This document shows, in pieces, positions 35,363 to 44,785 of a DNA stretch of 64,000 nt. Source of the DNA: Bacteriovoracaceae bacterium. Lineage in GTDB: Bacteria; Bdellovibrionota; Bacteriovoracia; Bacteriovoracales; Bacteriovoracaceae. The DNA is taken from NCBI GenBank assembly GCA_021737405.1, contig JAIPEG010000004.1, forward strand, positions 1-64,000, given 5' to 3'. Every line of letters begins with the position of its first letter. Position 1 is the stretch's first letter. The notes beneath the pieces are model-generated. The model was not told the origin of the DNA and did no database searches. It was given only the letters and a program-made list of their open reading frames with translations. Position numbers and translations under genes: made by a program.

Positions 35363-37240
35363 ATGTTTAAGATTTTACCTATGATTCTGTCCTTTGCTCT
35401 TATCCTTCTTGCTGGCTGTGGGGCTCTTCAAAACCAAGAGAAAGAGGATGTTGCTGGCCAAATGGTTGGTGCTTCCCTGGAAGGAAAGGTCCTTAATAAG
35501 CAAGAGCAGCAAAGCCAACTTGTTGAAGCCTTTAAAGTTCTTGATGAGAGAATGAAAAAGATGGTCGTAACAGCAAAAGAGGGTGGTAAGGAAGCGATCG
35601 AATTTCTTGCAAGCGATCTTTTCTTAAAAGCCAATGATAGTTCAATGAGAGGAGATTCACATACAGCGGCTTATTTATATAAGCAGCTGCTTGAATTGAA
35701 GCCAAACGATTATTACGTCAAGAAGAAGTATGCAGTTGAGCTGATCCGTTTAGGAAGCTTAGTGGAAGCAAAATTGGTTCTTGGGGATATTCTTAAGGAG
35801 ACAAATTTTAATGAAGAAACTCTTGGTCTTATTTTAGGTGGAGTTCACACTGCCTTAAATGAAACTGACGAAGCTCAAGTTGTTTATAAAAATGTTTTAA
35901 AAGTTCACCCTTCAAGTGAGGAAGCTTGTGTTTTTCTTGCTAAATCCTACACCTTAGAAAAGAAGTACTCAAAAGCCCATTCACTTCTAAAGGGTTGTGC
36001 CAAAAAAGACTCAAAGCCTATTTTTACTTACTACCAGGCGAAAGTGTACCTTAGGCAAAAGAAGACTAAAGCCGCTGAAAATCTATTGAGAATTACTTTG
36101 AAGCAAGACCCAAGTTATTATCAAGCAGCAATGGCGCTTGGTCTTATGCAGGAAGAAAAAGAAAACGTTAAGGGTGCTGTAGAAATATATGAAGCCTTTT
36201 TAAAAGGGAATCCAAGAAGTTTTCCCGTGCTCTCTCGTATGGTCCAGGTTTTATTCGCCAATGAAATGTTTGAAAAAGTTTTACCTTATGCCGAGCTTTT
36301 AAGCTCACTTGACCAAAGTGATCTTAATTTGAGAGTTAGACTTGGTATCCTTTATACTGATGCTAAAATGTTCGACAAGGCGATTGGGGTTTTCAAGGAA
36401 ATCTTAGCTGCAGTACCAACTTCTGATAAAGTACTTTATTACCTGGGCTCTTTGTATCAACAGACTTCTAATTTTGAAAAAGCCTTAGACTCCTTCAATA
36501 AAATCAATGAGGAGAGTTCATTATATGTAGATAGTTCTATGCAAATCGCTCAAATCCTCCAGTCTCTCGTTCAGGCTAATGATAAAGAATGGTCTGAAAA
36601 GTATAAGGACTTTCTTACGCAAAGAGGTGGATCCGTAGAAGCTTTAAAGATTGAATTTCAAATGATGTTAGCAACATACTTTGAGGGTTTAAAAGAATAC
36701 CCAAGAGCAATCGCTTCTATAGAAAAAGTTCGCCATCAGGGAGATTATTCGGAAGGGCATGACTACTATTTGGCATCTTTATACGAAAAGGTGAATGACT
36801 TTAGAAAAGCGAGAAGTATTGTTCAAGAAATCTTAGAAAAAAATCCAAAGAATGCTCATGCTCTTAACTTCCTTGGTTACAGTATGCTTGAGAATAATGA
36901 AGATCTAGAGAAGGCCTATTCTCTTATTCGTAAGGCGATTGAGTTAAAACCAAACGATGGGTATATCAGAGACAGTCTTGGGTGGTACTATTACAAGACT
37001 GGCCAGGTGGATAAAGCCTTAAAAGAGCTCGAGAGGGCCTTTGAGCTTGTTGAGTCTGATGTTGTCATTGCAAAACATTTAGCTATTATCTACAAAGATT
37101 TGAAAAAATATGACAAAGCTAAGAAGTTCTTTGTGGAGGCTTTAAAAAATTGCAAGTTAGAATCGGAAAGAAGGGATGTATTAAAAGAGCTTGGTGGTCT
37201 TCAGGATATTCGACTGCCCGCTTCTTCTTCCTCACCTTAG
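35363..37240 (+). CDS. TPR-repeat lipoprotein
   Basis: A 625-aa protein with a lipoprotein signal peptide (lipobox LAGC) and tetratricopeptide repeats across nearly the whole length (for example AAYLYKQLLELKPNDYY, KALDSFNKINEES, KAYSLIRKAIELKPNDGY, KALKELERAFELV). TPR lipoproteins act as scaffolds in envelope complexes. In many proteobacteria a TPR protein gene sits directly before lolB, and the next gene here is LolB-like, so a role in lipoprotein sorting or envelope biogenesis is plausible. AAGGT precedes the ATG. Confidence 0.85.
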   Translation: MFKILPMILSFALILLAGCGALQNQEKEDVAGQMVGASLEGKVLNKQEQQSQLVEAFKVLDERMKKMVVTAKEGGKEAIEFLASDLFLKANDSSMRGDSHTAAYLYKQLLELKPNDYYVKKKYAVELIRLGSLVEAKLVLGDILKETNFNEETLGLILGGVHTALNETDEAQVVYKNVLKVHPSSEEACVFLAKSYTLEKKYSKAHSLLKGCAKKDSKPIFTYYQAKVYLRQKKTKAAENLLRITLKQDPSYYQAAMALGLMQEEKENVKGAVEIYEAFLKGNPRSFPVLSRMVQVLFANEMFEKVLPYAELLSSLDQSDLNLRVRLGILYTDAKMFDKAIGVFKEILAAVPTSDKVLYYLGSLYQQTSNFEKALDSFNKINEESSLYVDSSMQIAQILQSLVQANDKEWSEKYKDFLTQRGGSVEALKIEFQMMLATYFEGLKEYPRAIASIEKVRHQGDYSEGHDYYLASLYEKVNDFRKARSIVQEILEKNPKNAHALNFLGYSMLENNEDLEKAYSLIRKAIELKPNDGYIRDSLGWYYYKTGQVDKALKELERAFELVESDVVIAKHLAIIYKDLKKYDKAKKFFVEALKNCKLESERRDVLKELGGLQDIRLPASSSSP

Positions 37241-37827
37241 TACTAATTGGCCTTGAAGGCTGTGCTACAAAAAAAATTAAAGATCCCACTGTCATTAAAG
37301 CTATAGACTCTATCTGCCTTACAAGTCAGGGTAAAGGCCGAATAGAGTATTCTGGCGGTCGTCACGTCTTCAATTATGAGAGCCTTTGGCAGCCCAGCGA
37401 TAATAAATGGTCCCTAGCTTTTGGACTTCCTCTTATTGGAGAAGAGCTTCTTGTTTTTCACTTAGCTAAGAATGATTCAAAGAGTGGTGTTAGTGGAACT
37501 TTTGCTACGCGCCTTAAAAATGAAATAAAGTCTAAAAAAATGAAGTTCTTATTGAATGCTTTTTATAAAAACCTCTCGGAGCTTTTGGTCATCTTAAAAG
37601 ATCGTAGGGTTTCTCGGGGTGATTCACCCTGGCACATCTATCTAGAAGATAATGATTTTATAGCGACAAGTAATATCGGCGATCGTTATGTGTTTAAGCT
37701 TCGTGCTTTCGAGTGGGACGCAATGTATAAGCGCCTCACAATGTCTCTTTCAGAAAAGTCTAAGGAAAAGCCATTGCGCAGGTTGTTGGGCCTTGAGTTA
37801 TTTATTTCAAGCTGCGATCTTAATTAG
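37150..37827 (+). CDS. LolB-like outer-membrane lipoprotein
   Basis: A 225-aa lipoprotein (lipobox LEGC near residue 38) whose only usual start in frame is TTG at 37150, giving a 91-nt overlap with the TPR gene; a nearer rare start cannot be excluded. The mature region (GKGRIEYSGGRHVFNYESLW, then WSLAFGLPLIGEELLVFHL) looks like the LolA/LolB beta-sheet cup, which carries lipoprotein acyl chains to the outer membrane. Gene order TPR-lolB supports this. Assignment is tentative because the similarity is weak. Confidence 0.55.
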   Translation: MQVRIGKKGCIKRAWWSSGYSTARFFFLTLVLIGLEGCATKKIKDPTVIKAIDSICLTSQGKGRIEYSGGRHVFNYESLWQPSDNKWSLAFGLPLIGEELLVFHLAKNDSKSGVSGTFATRLKNEIKSKKMKFLLNAFYKNLSELLVILKDRRVSRGDSPWHIYLEDNDFIATSNIGDRYVFKLRAFEWDAMYKRLTMSLSEKSKEKPLRRLLGLELFISSCDLN

Positions 37828-37997
37828 CCTCAATGGCGCCTTGAGTCTAAGCCGAAATCTAAATCCCTTTAAAAACAGCAATTTTTCCTATATAAACTTC
37901 ACTTGAATTTGCGACATGCAAAATAAATTATTAAAAAACTCAAGTTAGTTTTTAAATTGTATTTTATTTTTCTGCATTACCAACGAAGGATCAAAAT

Positions 37998-39785
37998 ATG
38001 AAGAAGACCTCAGTCATCCTATTGCTCTTAACTCTAGTAGGGCTTTTAGGCGCATCTTGTACAAAAAAAGAAAGCATAAAAGGAAAAACACTAAATCTAG
38101 CCGTTAGCTCTCAAGTTAAAGGCATGGATCCTATTTATGCCAGTGACCGTTACTCATCAAATGAAGTGGCGCGGATCTATGAAGGTCTTCTTGAATATCA
38201 CTACTTAAAAAGACCTTATACATTGGTGCCTAATCTTGCAGAAAGTATGCCTGAGGTTTCAGCTGATGGTTTTACTTATACATTTAAAATTAAAAAAGGT
38301 GTGATTTTCCAAGATGATCCAGCTTTTCCAGAAGGAAAAGGGCGCGAGCTTATTGCTGAAGATTTTGTTTACTCTATTAAAAGACTTGCAGATCCAAAAC
38401 TTCAAGGTCTTGGCTGGTGGTTGTTAGACGAAAAGATTTTGGGTCTAAATGAGTGGAGAAAGAAGTACACAGAACTTCCGACCGTTGATTACGCGGAAGA
38501 AGTGGAAGGACTTAAGGCACTTGACCGCTATACCCTTCAATTTAAATTGGCTAAACCATTTCCTCAGTTTCTTTATGCGTTAGCAATGCCTTTCACTTTT
38601 GCGGTATCTAAAGAGGTTGTTGCTAAATATGGTAATGAGTTCCTCAATCACCCTGTAGGTACTGGACCATTCGCTATTAAAGATGGTGTTTTTACACAAA
38701 CAAAGAAAATAACTTATGTTAAGAACCCAACCTTTCGCGAGAAGAAGTATCCTTGTGAGGCTTCTGCTAAGTTTGAAAAGGAAGGTCTTCTCGCAGACTG
38801 TGGGAAAAAGCTTCCGTTGGTAGATAGAGTTGTTGTTAATATCATCGAAGAAGATCAACCACGCTGGCTAAATTTTCAAAAAGGTAAAGTTGAATACGTG
38901 AGTGTTCCAAAAGATAACTTCGATACAGTTATTCCAGACGCTAAAAACTTAAGCCCAGAATACCGCACAAAAGGTATCGATTTGATGGTTTCGCCGTCAC
39001 TTGATGTAACCTACACAGCATTTAATCACGACTTAAAGCTCTTTAAAGATAATGTAAAACTTCGCCAGGCAATGTCTCTTGTTTATGACGTAGATACTTC
39101 AAACAAGCTTTTCTATAACAATCAGGCAATTCCGGCTCAATCCGTTGTTCCTCCAGGGATTGCAGGGCACATTGAAAACTATGTAAACCCATACAGAGGA
39201 AATGGAAAACCAGAACAGTTAGAGCAAGCGAAGAAGTTACTTGCTGAAGCAGGTTACCCAGAAGGAAAAGGTCTTCCTGAAATTACTTATGACTGCCCAA
39301 GCAACACTGTTTCAAGACAAATTGGTGAATACTTTAAAAAGCAGATGGCCAAAATTGGTATCGTTGTAAAAGTTATTCAAAACCCATGGCCAGAACTTCA
39401 AAAGAAAATTACCACTCGTAACGTAATGGCTTATGGAATTGCATGGGGAGCAGACTATCCTGATGCAGAGAACTTCCTTCAACTTCTTTATGGTCCTAAT
39501 AAAGCACCAGGTGCTAACGGATCAGGTTATGACAACCCTGAAATGAACAGACTTTTTAAGGTTGCTGCCGTTATGCAGGATAGTCCTGAGAGAACGGCAC
39601 TTTACGAAAAGATGAATCGTATTGCTGCAGAAGAAGTGCCTTGGATCTATGGTGTACACAGACAGAGCTTTGTTCTAAGACATTCATGGTTAAAAAACTT
39701 TGTAAGTTCTGATTTTGATGCAGGTATTGCTCAATACCTAAATATTGATAAAAACTTGAAAGCCGAGATGTTAAAGAAACTTTAA
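37998..39785 (+). CDS. Oligopeptide/dipeptide ABC transporter substrate-binding lipoprotein
   Basis: A 595-aa SBP_bac_5 family protein with lipobox GASC at residue 21, which tethers it to the outer face of the inner membrane. The N-terminal AVSSQVKGMDPIYASD, the GTGPF segment (HPVGTGPFAIKDG) and the C-terminal AWGADYPDAENFLQLLYG block are typical of OppA/DppA-like proteins. It binds peptides and delivers them to the permease pair encoded next. It is the first gene of a five-gene operon with 5-15 nt gaps. Confidence 0.92.
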   Translation: MKKTSVILLLLTLVGLLGASCTKKESIKGKTLNLAVSSQVKGMDPIYASDRYSSNEVARIYEGLLEYHYLKRPYTLVPNLAESMPEVSADGFTYTFKIKKGVIFQDDPAFPEGKGRELIAEDFVYSIKRLADPKLQGLGWWLLDEKILGLNEWRKKYTELPTVDYAEEVEGLKALDRYTLQFKLAKPFPQFLYALAMPFTFAVSKEVVAKYGNEFLNHPVGTGPFAIKDGVFTQTKKITYVKNPTFREKKYPCEASAKFEKEGLLADCGKKLPLVDRVVVNIIEEDQPRWLNFQKGKVEYVSVPKDNFDTVIPDAKNLSPEYRTKGIDLMVSPSLDVTYTAFNHDLKLFKDNVKLRQAMSLVYDVDTSNKLFYNNQAIPAQSVVPPGIAGHIENYVNPYRGNGKPEQLEQAKKLLAEAGYPEGKGLPEITYDCPSNTVSRQIGEYFKKQMAKIGIVVKVIQNPWPELQKKITTRNVMAYGIAWGADYPDAENFLQLLYGPNKAPGANGSGYDNPEMNRLFKVAAVMQDSPERTALYEKMNRIAAEEVPWIYGVHRQSFVLRHSWLKNFVSSDFDAGIAQYLNIDKNLKAEMLKKL

Positions 39786-39798
39786 TTAAAGGATTATT

Positions 39799-40740
39799 GT
39801 GAGTCTAACCTCATACGTTCTAAGAAGATTATTTTATGTCATCCCTGTCATCTTGGGGGTGTGTTTTCTAATCTTCATGATTTTTAATGTTGTATCTCCT
39901 GATCCAACCATTTCCATGTTGGGTAAGCATGCAACTAAGGCTCAGGTTTTAGAATTAAGAGAGGCTTTGGGATTAAACGAGCCTCTCTATGTTCAATACT
40001 TTGATATCGTAAAGTCGGCTTTTACTTTTGATTTTGGAAGAAGCTGGTCTACTAAGCAGGAAATTTTTGAAATGATTAAGCAGGGAGCGATCCCTTCAAT
40101 GACAATAACTTTTCCCGCCTTTTTCTTGTCATTTCTGATTTCTGTTTCAATCAGTCTTTTTGTTGCTTTTTATCGCGGAACATTTTTAGATAAAGCTACG
40201 GTCTTTGTATGCGTCGCTTTAATGAGTATATCTTCATTAGTGTATATTTTAGTCGGTCAGTGGTTCTTTGCCTTTAAACTCGGTTTATTTGAGATCTCTG
40301 GCTATGAAGAGGGCTTTCCAGAAGTGGTGCCTTATGTCCTGCTTCCTATCATCATAATTATCATCTTAGGCGTTGGTCCCGACGTTCGTTTTTACAGGAC
40401 GGTAATGTTAGATGAAATTTACCAAGATTATGTAAGAACAGCTCGCTCTAAAGGTTTGAGTGAGAGAAAGATTATGTTTAAGCATGTTTTGAAAAATGCA
40501 ATGGTTTCAATCATTACTTACGTTGTCTTAAGAATTCCTTTCTTAATTCTAGGCTCCTTATTGATTGAATCATTTTTTGGAATACCTGGTCTTGGTGGAA
40601 TCACTCTTAAGGCCGTTAATTCCTCTGACTTTCCTGTAATTAAAGCAATGGCTGTTTTAAGTGCTATTGCGACTATTGTGTTTAATGTAATAACCGACGT
40701 GCTCTATGTTGTTGTAGATCCACGTGTAAAACTTAATTAA
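39799..40740 (+). CDS. oppB: Oligopeptide ABC transporter permease, OppB/DppB type
   Basis: GTG start with AAAGGA upstream. The 313-aa protein has six hydrophobic helices. The N-terminal LRRLFYVIPVILGVCFLIFM and the cytoplasmic EAA loop (YVRTARSKGLSERKIMFKHVLKNA) are standard for the OppB/DppB permease, which contacts the ATPases. It ends with DVLYVVVDPRVKLN, the family's conserved tail. It works with the OppC-type permease encoded next. Confidence 0.92.
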   Translation: MSLTSYVLRRLFYVIPVILGVCFLIFMIFNVVSPDPTISMLGKHATKAQVLELREALGLNEPLYVQYFDIVKSAFTFDFGRSWSTKQEIFEMIKQGAIPSMTITFPAFFLSFLISVSISLFVAFYRGTFLDKATVFVCVALMSISSLVYILVGQWFFAFKLGLFEISGYEEGFPEVVPYVLLPIIIIIILGVGPDVRFYRTVMLDEIYQDYVRTARSKGLSERKIMFKHVLKNAMVSIITYVVLRIPFLILGSLLIESFFGIPGLGGITLKAVNSSDFPVIKAMAVLSAIATIVFNVITDVLYVVVDPRVKLN

Positions 40741-40754
40741 AGGATTTGAAGCCC

Positions 40755-41621
40755 ATGGCAGCAAATGAGCAAGAGTCGAAATCACTTTGGCATCACGCTT
40801 GGGATTCTCTGATATCAGACAGAACTACTGTCATTGCGATGAGTATTGTCCTAATCTACAGTGTCGTTGCACTCCTGAGTACAACGGGGCTAATTGTGTC
40901 TGATTGGTCCAAAGAAGTTGGACCTTCTTATGCACCACCTTCTAGTGAGTTTTTATTCGGCCTTGATATTTTTGGTCGTTCGGTTTTTGCAAAAACGATA
41001 AAAGCTACGGAAATCGCAATGTCTGTTGGTCTTGTGACGGGCGTACTCACTGTTTTAATTGGTGTAACTCTCGGCTCACTTGCGGGTTACTATGGTGGAA
41101 AGGTTGATGAAGTTTTAGTGTGGTTTTACACCACAGTTAGTTCTGTACCCGGAATTATGCTTCTTATTAGTATCGCTTTCATTGTTGGTAAGGGCATTCT
41201 TGCCGTCTATCTCTCTTTAGGTTTGACCAGTTGGACTGGATTATTTCGCTTAATTCGCGGAGAATTTATTCGACACAAAGACCGAGAATATGTTCAAGCA
41301 GCTACTGCCATTGGCGGTGGAGACTTTAGAAAGATTTTTAAACACATTCTCCCAAACGTATTCCATATCGTAATAATTAACTTTTCTCTTCAATTTCAAT
41401 TTGCCATCAAATCAGAAGTTATCTTGTCTTACTTAGGCCTTGGTGTTCAAGGTGTTCCAAGCTGGGGAACGATGATTAATGATGCCAAGTTAGAGCTTGC
41501 TAGAGGAAATTGGTGGCAATTGGCTGCGGCAACAGCTGCAATGATGGTTGTTGTTTTGGCATTTAATATATTAGGGGACTCGTTAAGAGACGCTTTAGAC
41601 CCCAAGCTTAAGGGCAAATAA
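40755..41621 (+). CDS. oppC: Oligopeptide ABC transporter permease, OppC/DppC type
   Basis: I use the ATG at 40755 because AAAGGA (about 40738-40743) is properly spaced for it; the in-frame TTG at 40746 is too close. Six hydrophobic helices, the [16 protein letters not shown] motif typical of OppC/DppC, and an EAA loop ([23 protein letters not shown]) are present. The C-terminal [16 protein letters not shown] is the usual ending. The partner of the OppB-type permease in the membrane channel. Confidence 0.92.
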   Translation: MAANEQESKSLWHHAWDSLISDRTTVIAMSIVLIYSVVALLSTTGLIVSDWSKEVGPSYAPPSSEFLFGLDIFGRSVFAKTIKATEIAMSVGLVTGVLTVLIGVTLGSLAGYYGGKVDEVLVWFYTTVSSVPGIMLLISIAFIVGKGILAVYLSLGLTSWTGLFRLIRGEFIRHKDREYVQAATAIGGGDFRKIFKHILPNVFHIVIINFSLQFQFAIKSEVILSYLGLGVQGVPSWGTMINDAKLELARGNWWQLAAATAAMMVVVLAFNILGDSLRDALDPKLKGK

Positions 41622-41632
41622 AAGGAATTGGC

Positions 41633-42625
41633 ATGGCCGAAAAAATTCTTGATGTAAAAGACCTCGTCGTAGAGTTTAGAACTGACCGCGGAACAATAAC
41701 TGCTGTTAATGGTGTAAACTTCGAAGTTTATAAAGGGCAAACTCTTGGGATAGTTGGAGAGTCTGGATCGGGTAAATCCGTAACAGCACTTTCTATTATG
41801 CGCCTTATTCCAAATCCCCCAGGAAGAGTTGCTGCTGGTGAAATACTTTATCGTGGGCAAAATGTTTTAGATATTCCTCTCGATGAAATGCGATCTATTC
41901 GTGGCAATAAAATCGCCATGATTTTTCAAGAGCCTATGACTTCTTTAAACCCTGTGTTTACGGTAGGTAATCAGATCGAAGAAGTCCTCGAACTTCACCA
42001 GAAAGAACTTTCTAAACAGCAAAGGGCCGAGAAGGCCATTGAAATGCTTAAACTTGTAGGTATTCCTTCTCCAGAAAAGAGAGTTGAAGAGTATCCTCAC
42101 CAATTATCCGGGGGAATGCGCCAAAGGGTAATGATCGCAATGAGCTTGGCATGTGAGCCTGATATTCTTATTGCTGATGAGCCTACAACTGCACTTGATG
42201 TTACTATCCAAGCTCAGATTTTAGAGCTTATGAAAAAACTACAAACCGAAATGGGAATGGGAATTATTATGATTACCCATGACCTTGGTGTTGTGGCCGA
42301 AACTTGTGATGACGTAGCCGTTATGTATTGCGGCCAAATCGTTGAACAATCAGATGTAAAAACTTTATTTGGAAATCCAAAGCATCCTTATACAAAAGGT
42401 CTTATTGAATCAATCCCATCATTTGATTCAACAACCGGTGGAGCAAAGGGAAGGCTACCAACAATTGAGGGAATGGTTCCCTCTCTTTTTGAGTTGCCTG
42501 CTGGCTGTAATTTTCAAAATAGATGCGCATTTGCAACTGAGAAATGCAAAGGGCCTCACGGAGAGCCTAAGTTAGAATCTGTTTCTCCGGGCCAGATGGT
42601 GCGTTGTTTTCATCCATTGAGTTAA
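41633..42625 (+). CDS. oppD: Oligopeptide ABC transporter ATP-binding protein, OppD/DppD type
   Basis: A 330-aa ABC ATPase with Walker A GESGSGKS, signature LSGGMRQRV, Walker [14 protein letters not shown] and an H-loop MITHDLG. The C-terminal oligopeptide-specific region contains four conserved Cys (GCNFQNRC...KCKG...RCFHP), which in some homologues hold an iron-sulfur cluster. It energises peptide import together with the OppF-type ATPase. Confidence 0.93.
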   Translation: MAEKILDVKDLVVEFRTDRGTITAVNGVNFEVYKGQTLGIVGESGSGKSVTALSIMRLIPNPPGRVAAGEILYRGQNVLDIPLDEMRSIRGNKIAMIFQEPMTSLNPVFTVGNQIEEVLELHQKELSKQQRAEKAIEMLKLVGIPSPEKRVEEYPHQLSGGMRQRVMIAMSLACEPDILIADEPTTALDVTIQAQILELMKKLQTEMGMGIIMITHDLGVVAETCDDVAVMYCGQIVEQSDVKTLFGNPKHPYTKGLIESIPSFDSTTGGAKGRLPTIEGMVPSLFELPAGCNFQNRCAFATEKCKGPHGEPKLESVSPGQMVRCFHPLS

Positions 42626-42640
42626 TTTTAAGGGACATAT

Positions 42641-43621
42641 ATGACTGACAACATTTTAGAAGTACGAAATTTATCTAAAAGATTTCCAATAAAAGGGGGG
42701 ATCTTTGGTCGTGAGGTTGGTGCGGTAAATGCCGTAAATAATGTGTCTTTCTCAATTAAAAGAGGCGAAACATTAGGTCTCGTTGGTGAGTCAGGTTGTG
42801 GAAAGACAACCCTTGGAAGGTCTCTGCTACGCCTTATTGAGCCGACTGCAGGTGAAATTATTTTTAATGGTCAAAATATTGTAGATTTAAATTCTACTCA
42901 TATGAGAGAGATGCGAAGAAAAATGCAAATCATTTTTCAAGATCCCTATGCTTCTCTTAATCCTAGAATGACAATTGGTGGAATTTTGGCTGAGCCAATG
43001 GAAATTCACAACTTGTTTCCTGGAAAGGAAGAGAGGAGAAATAGACTTTATCAACTACTTGATCAAGTACAGCTCCCAAAAGATACTTTAAATAAATACC
43101 CACATGAGTTTTCAGGTGGTCAGAGACAGAGAATCTGTATCGCTAGAGCTTTAGCGGTAGAGCCAGAGTTTATCGTCTGTGATGAGCCCGTTTCGGCTCT
43201 TGATGTATCTGTCCAAGCTCAAGTTGTGAACCTTCTCATGGATCTACAAAAAGATTTAGGTTTAACTTATTTATTTATTGCCCATGATTTAAAAGTTGTT
43301 GAATACATTAGCTCACGAGTTGCAGTTATGTATTTGGGAAATATGATTGAGGTTGCAGAATCTCATGAGCTTTATGGTGGAGCCCGTCACCCATATACTA
43401 AAGCACTTTTCTCGGCCATACCAAAGCCTAATCCCAATGTTCATATGGATAGAATACTTCTAGAAGGCGACATTCCTAGTCCAATGAATCCACCTACTGG
43501 CTGCCATTTTCACCCAAGATGTTGGAATGTTACGGATAAATGTCGAGAAGTTTATCCTGATATAACAAATGAGAGTGAGACTCATCAGTATAAGTGTCAT
43601 AATCCAATTCGATTAAATTAA
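42641..43621 (+). CDS. oppF: Oligopeptide ABC transporter ATP-binding protein, OppF/DppF type
   Basis: A 326-aa ABC ATPase, last of the opp/dpp operon. Walker A GESGCGKT, signature FSGGQRQRI, Walker [15 protein letters not shown] and LFIAHDL are all intact. The C-terminus has the family's Cys pattern ([15 protein letters not shown]...YKCHNP). Pairs with the OppD-type subunit. A short hairpin with ATTTT follows the stop. Confidence 0.93.
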   Translation: MTDNILEVRNLSKRFPIKGGIFGREVGAVNAVNNVSFSIKRGETLGLVGESGCGKTTLGRSLLRLIEPTAGEIIFNGQNIVDLNSTHMREMRRKMQIIFQDPYASLNPRMTIGGILAEPMEIHNLFPGKEERRNRLYQLLDQVQLPKDTLNKYPHEFSGGQRQRICIARALAVEPEFIVCDEPVSALDVSVQAQVVNLLMDLQKDLGLTYLFIAHDLKVVEYISSRVAVMYLGNMIEVAESHELYGGARHPYTKALFSAIPKPNPNVHMDRILLEGDIPSPMNPPTGCHFHPRCWNVTDKCREVYPDITNESETHQYKCHNPIRLN

Positions 43622-43622
43622 G

Positions 43623-43644
43623 CCGAGCTTTTATCTCGGATTTT
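43623..43644 (+). terminator. Possible weak terminator after the opp operon
   Basis: CCGAG and CTCGG pair around a 7-nt loop two bases after the oppF stop, followed by ATTTT. The 5-bp stem and short T-run make it a weak candidate. Confidence 0.4.
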
Positions 43645-43743
43645 GATTAGGCAAAACTTTACCCGCTTAATTTGCTCCTTTTACTTTTCTTTATAAATTC
43701 CGAAAAGTTAAGTGACATTTTTTAAGTTAGGAGGGTCTTGGTT

Positions 43744-44784
43744 TTGCACAAGCAATCCATTCATAAATTCTTAGAGGAAAGAGATTTTGTTTCTCTCCTT
43801 GGCCTTTGTCCATTAGTTCCTTTTGATCTTTACTGGAAAAAAAGTAATGGAAAAAAAGTACTGCTAAAATCATGTGGTGACTTTTGTCAAAGCTCCGAAC
43901 TAGAGAGGTGGATAAGTAAGGGTCTAACCTTAGAAAGTGACTCGTCTCTTAATGAAGTGTGGCTTCAAACAGGACTCACTAAACTTTTTCATTTAATAGA
44001 AATTCAATCGGTGAATCTTGTCGACCAGAAGTTAATACTAGAATGGAGAATAGATTTTATAAATTGGCTCTATCCAACTCTTTGGGAAGAGCAGTCTCCT
44101 ACAAATCGATTAGATGTCTGTTTTATGATGGGTTGTGTTTTTTATTCCCTTAACGAAGAAAAAGAAAACTTATTCTTATCTTTCCCACAAGAGGTCCAAA
44201 GAAAAAACTTTCTAACGGCTTCGTTTGCCACATTGATGGCCCTTTTCTTAGGCTATAGTGACATGGCATTTTTAAAAGAATATTTCACAATTCTTTTATT
44301 TATGGATTATCCACTTTGTCATTCGATGTGGAGTGAAAGTGAAAAGTCTTTCATTAAGAAAGAGTGGTTATTGCCAAATGTTGAAGGACTTGTCTCTCTT
44401 GATCTTAGAAAGAATATATTAAATAATTATAAAGCAAAAGGTGATCAAGCCTTTAGCTACTTTAGTAAAGAAATTACTCATAAGTCTCTCCTTAAATACT
44501 TGAAATGGTCCTTTGCGAGAGTAAATGGTCAAGGCACTCCCGAAGAACTTAGGGCAAGTGAGCTAAGTGATATAGATATTCTTACGATCTTTTTAAATCA
44601 TAGCTTTTCTTATGAAGAGAACTTAAACGAAATCCCTCAGGGGTTTTTGGTCAAAAGATTATTTAGTGTTGATAAGGATTTTAAAGAATTAAATTTAAAT
44701 ACTAGAGTTGAAAATTTGATAAGAGTCGCCTTTGAAAAAGCTCAGGAATTAAAAGGCGGTTATTTGGAAATAGTAGGTTTATAG
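43744..44784 (+). CDS. Protein of unknown function
   Basis: About 346 aa, soluble, no signal peptide. Two in-frame TTG codons follow AGGAGGG (43729-43735); I prefer 43744 over 43738 for its spacing. The sequence is rich in Leu, Trp, Phe and Glu with predicted helices, and no motif is recognised. It ends one nucleotide before the next gene's TTG start, so the two are very likely translated together and may form a complex. It starts its own unit after the opp operon. Confidence 0.65.
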   Translation: MHKQSIHKFLEERDFVSLLGLCPLVPFDLYWKKSNGKKVLLKSCGDFCQSSELERWISKGLTLESDSSLNEVWLQTGLTKLFHLIEIQSVNLVDQKLILEWRIDFINWLYPTLWEEQSPTNRLDVCFMMGCVFYSLNEEKENLFLSFPQEVQRKNFLTASFATLMALFLGYSDMAFLKEYFTILLFMDYPLCHSMWSESEKSFIKKEWLLPNVEGLVSLDLRKNILNNYKAKGDQAFSYFSKEITHKSLLKYLKWSFARVNGQGTPEELRASELSDIDILTIFLNHSFSYEENLNEIPQGFLVKRLFSVDKDFKELNLNTRVENLIRVAFEKAQELKGGYLEIVGL

Positions 44785-44785
44785 G

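Noticed and set aside
41447-41860. A 137-codon minus-strand ORF across the oppC/oppD junction
   Set aside because: It is antisense to two strongly recognised genes and shows no protein features.
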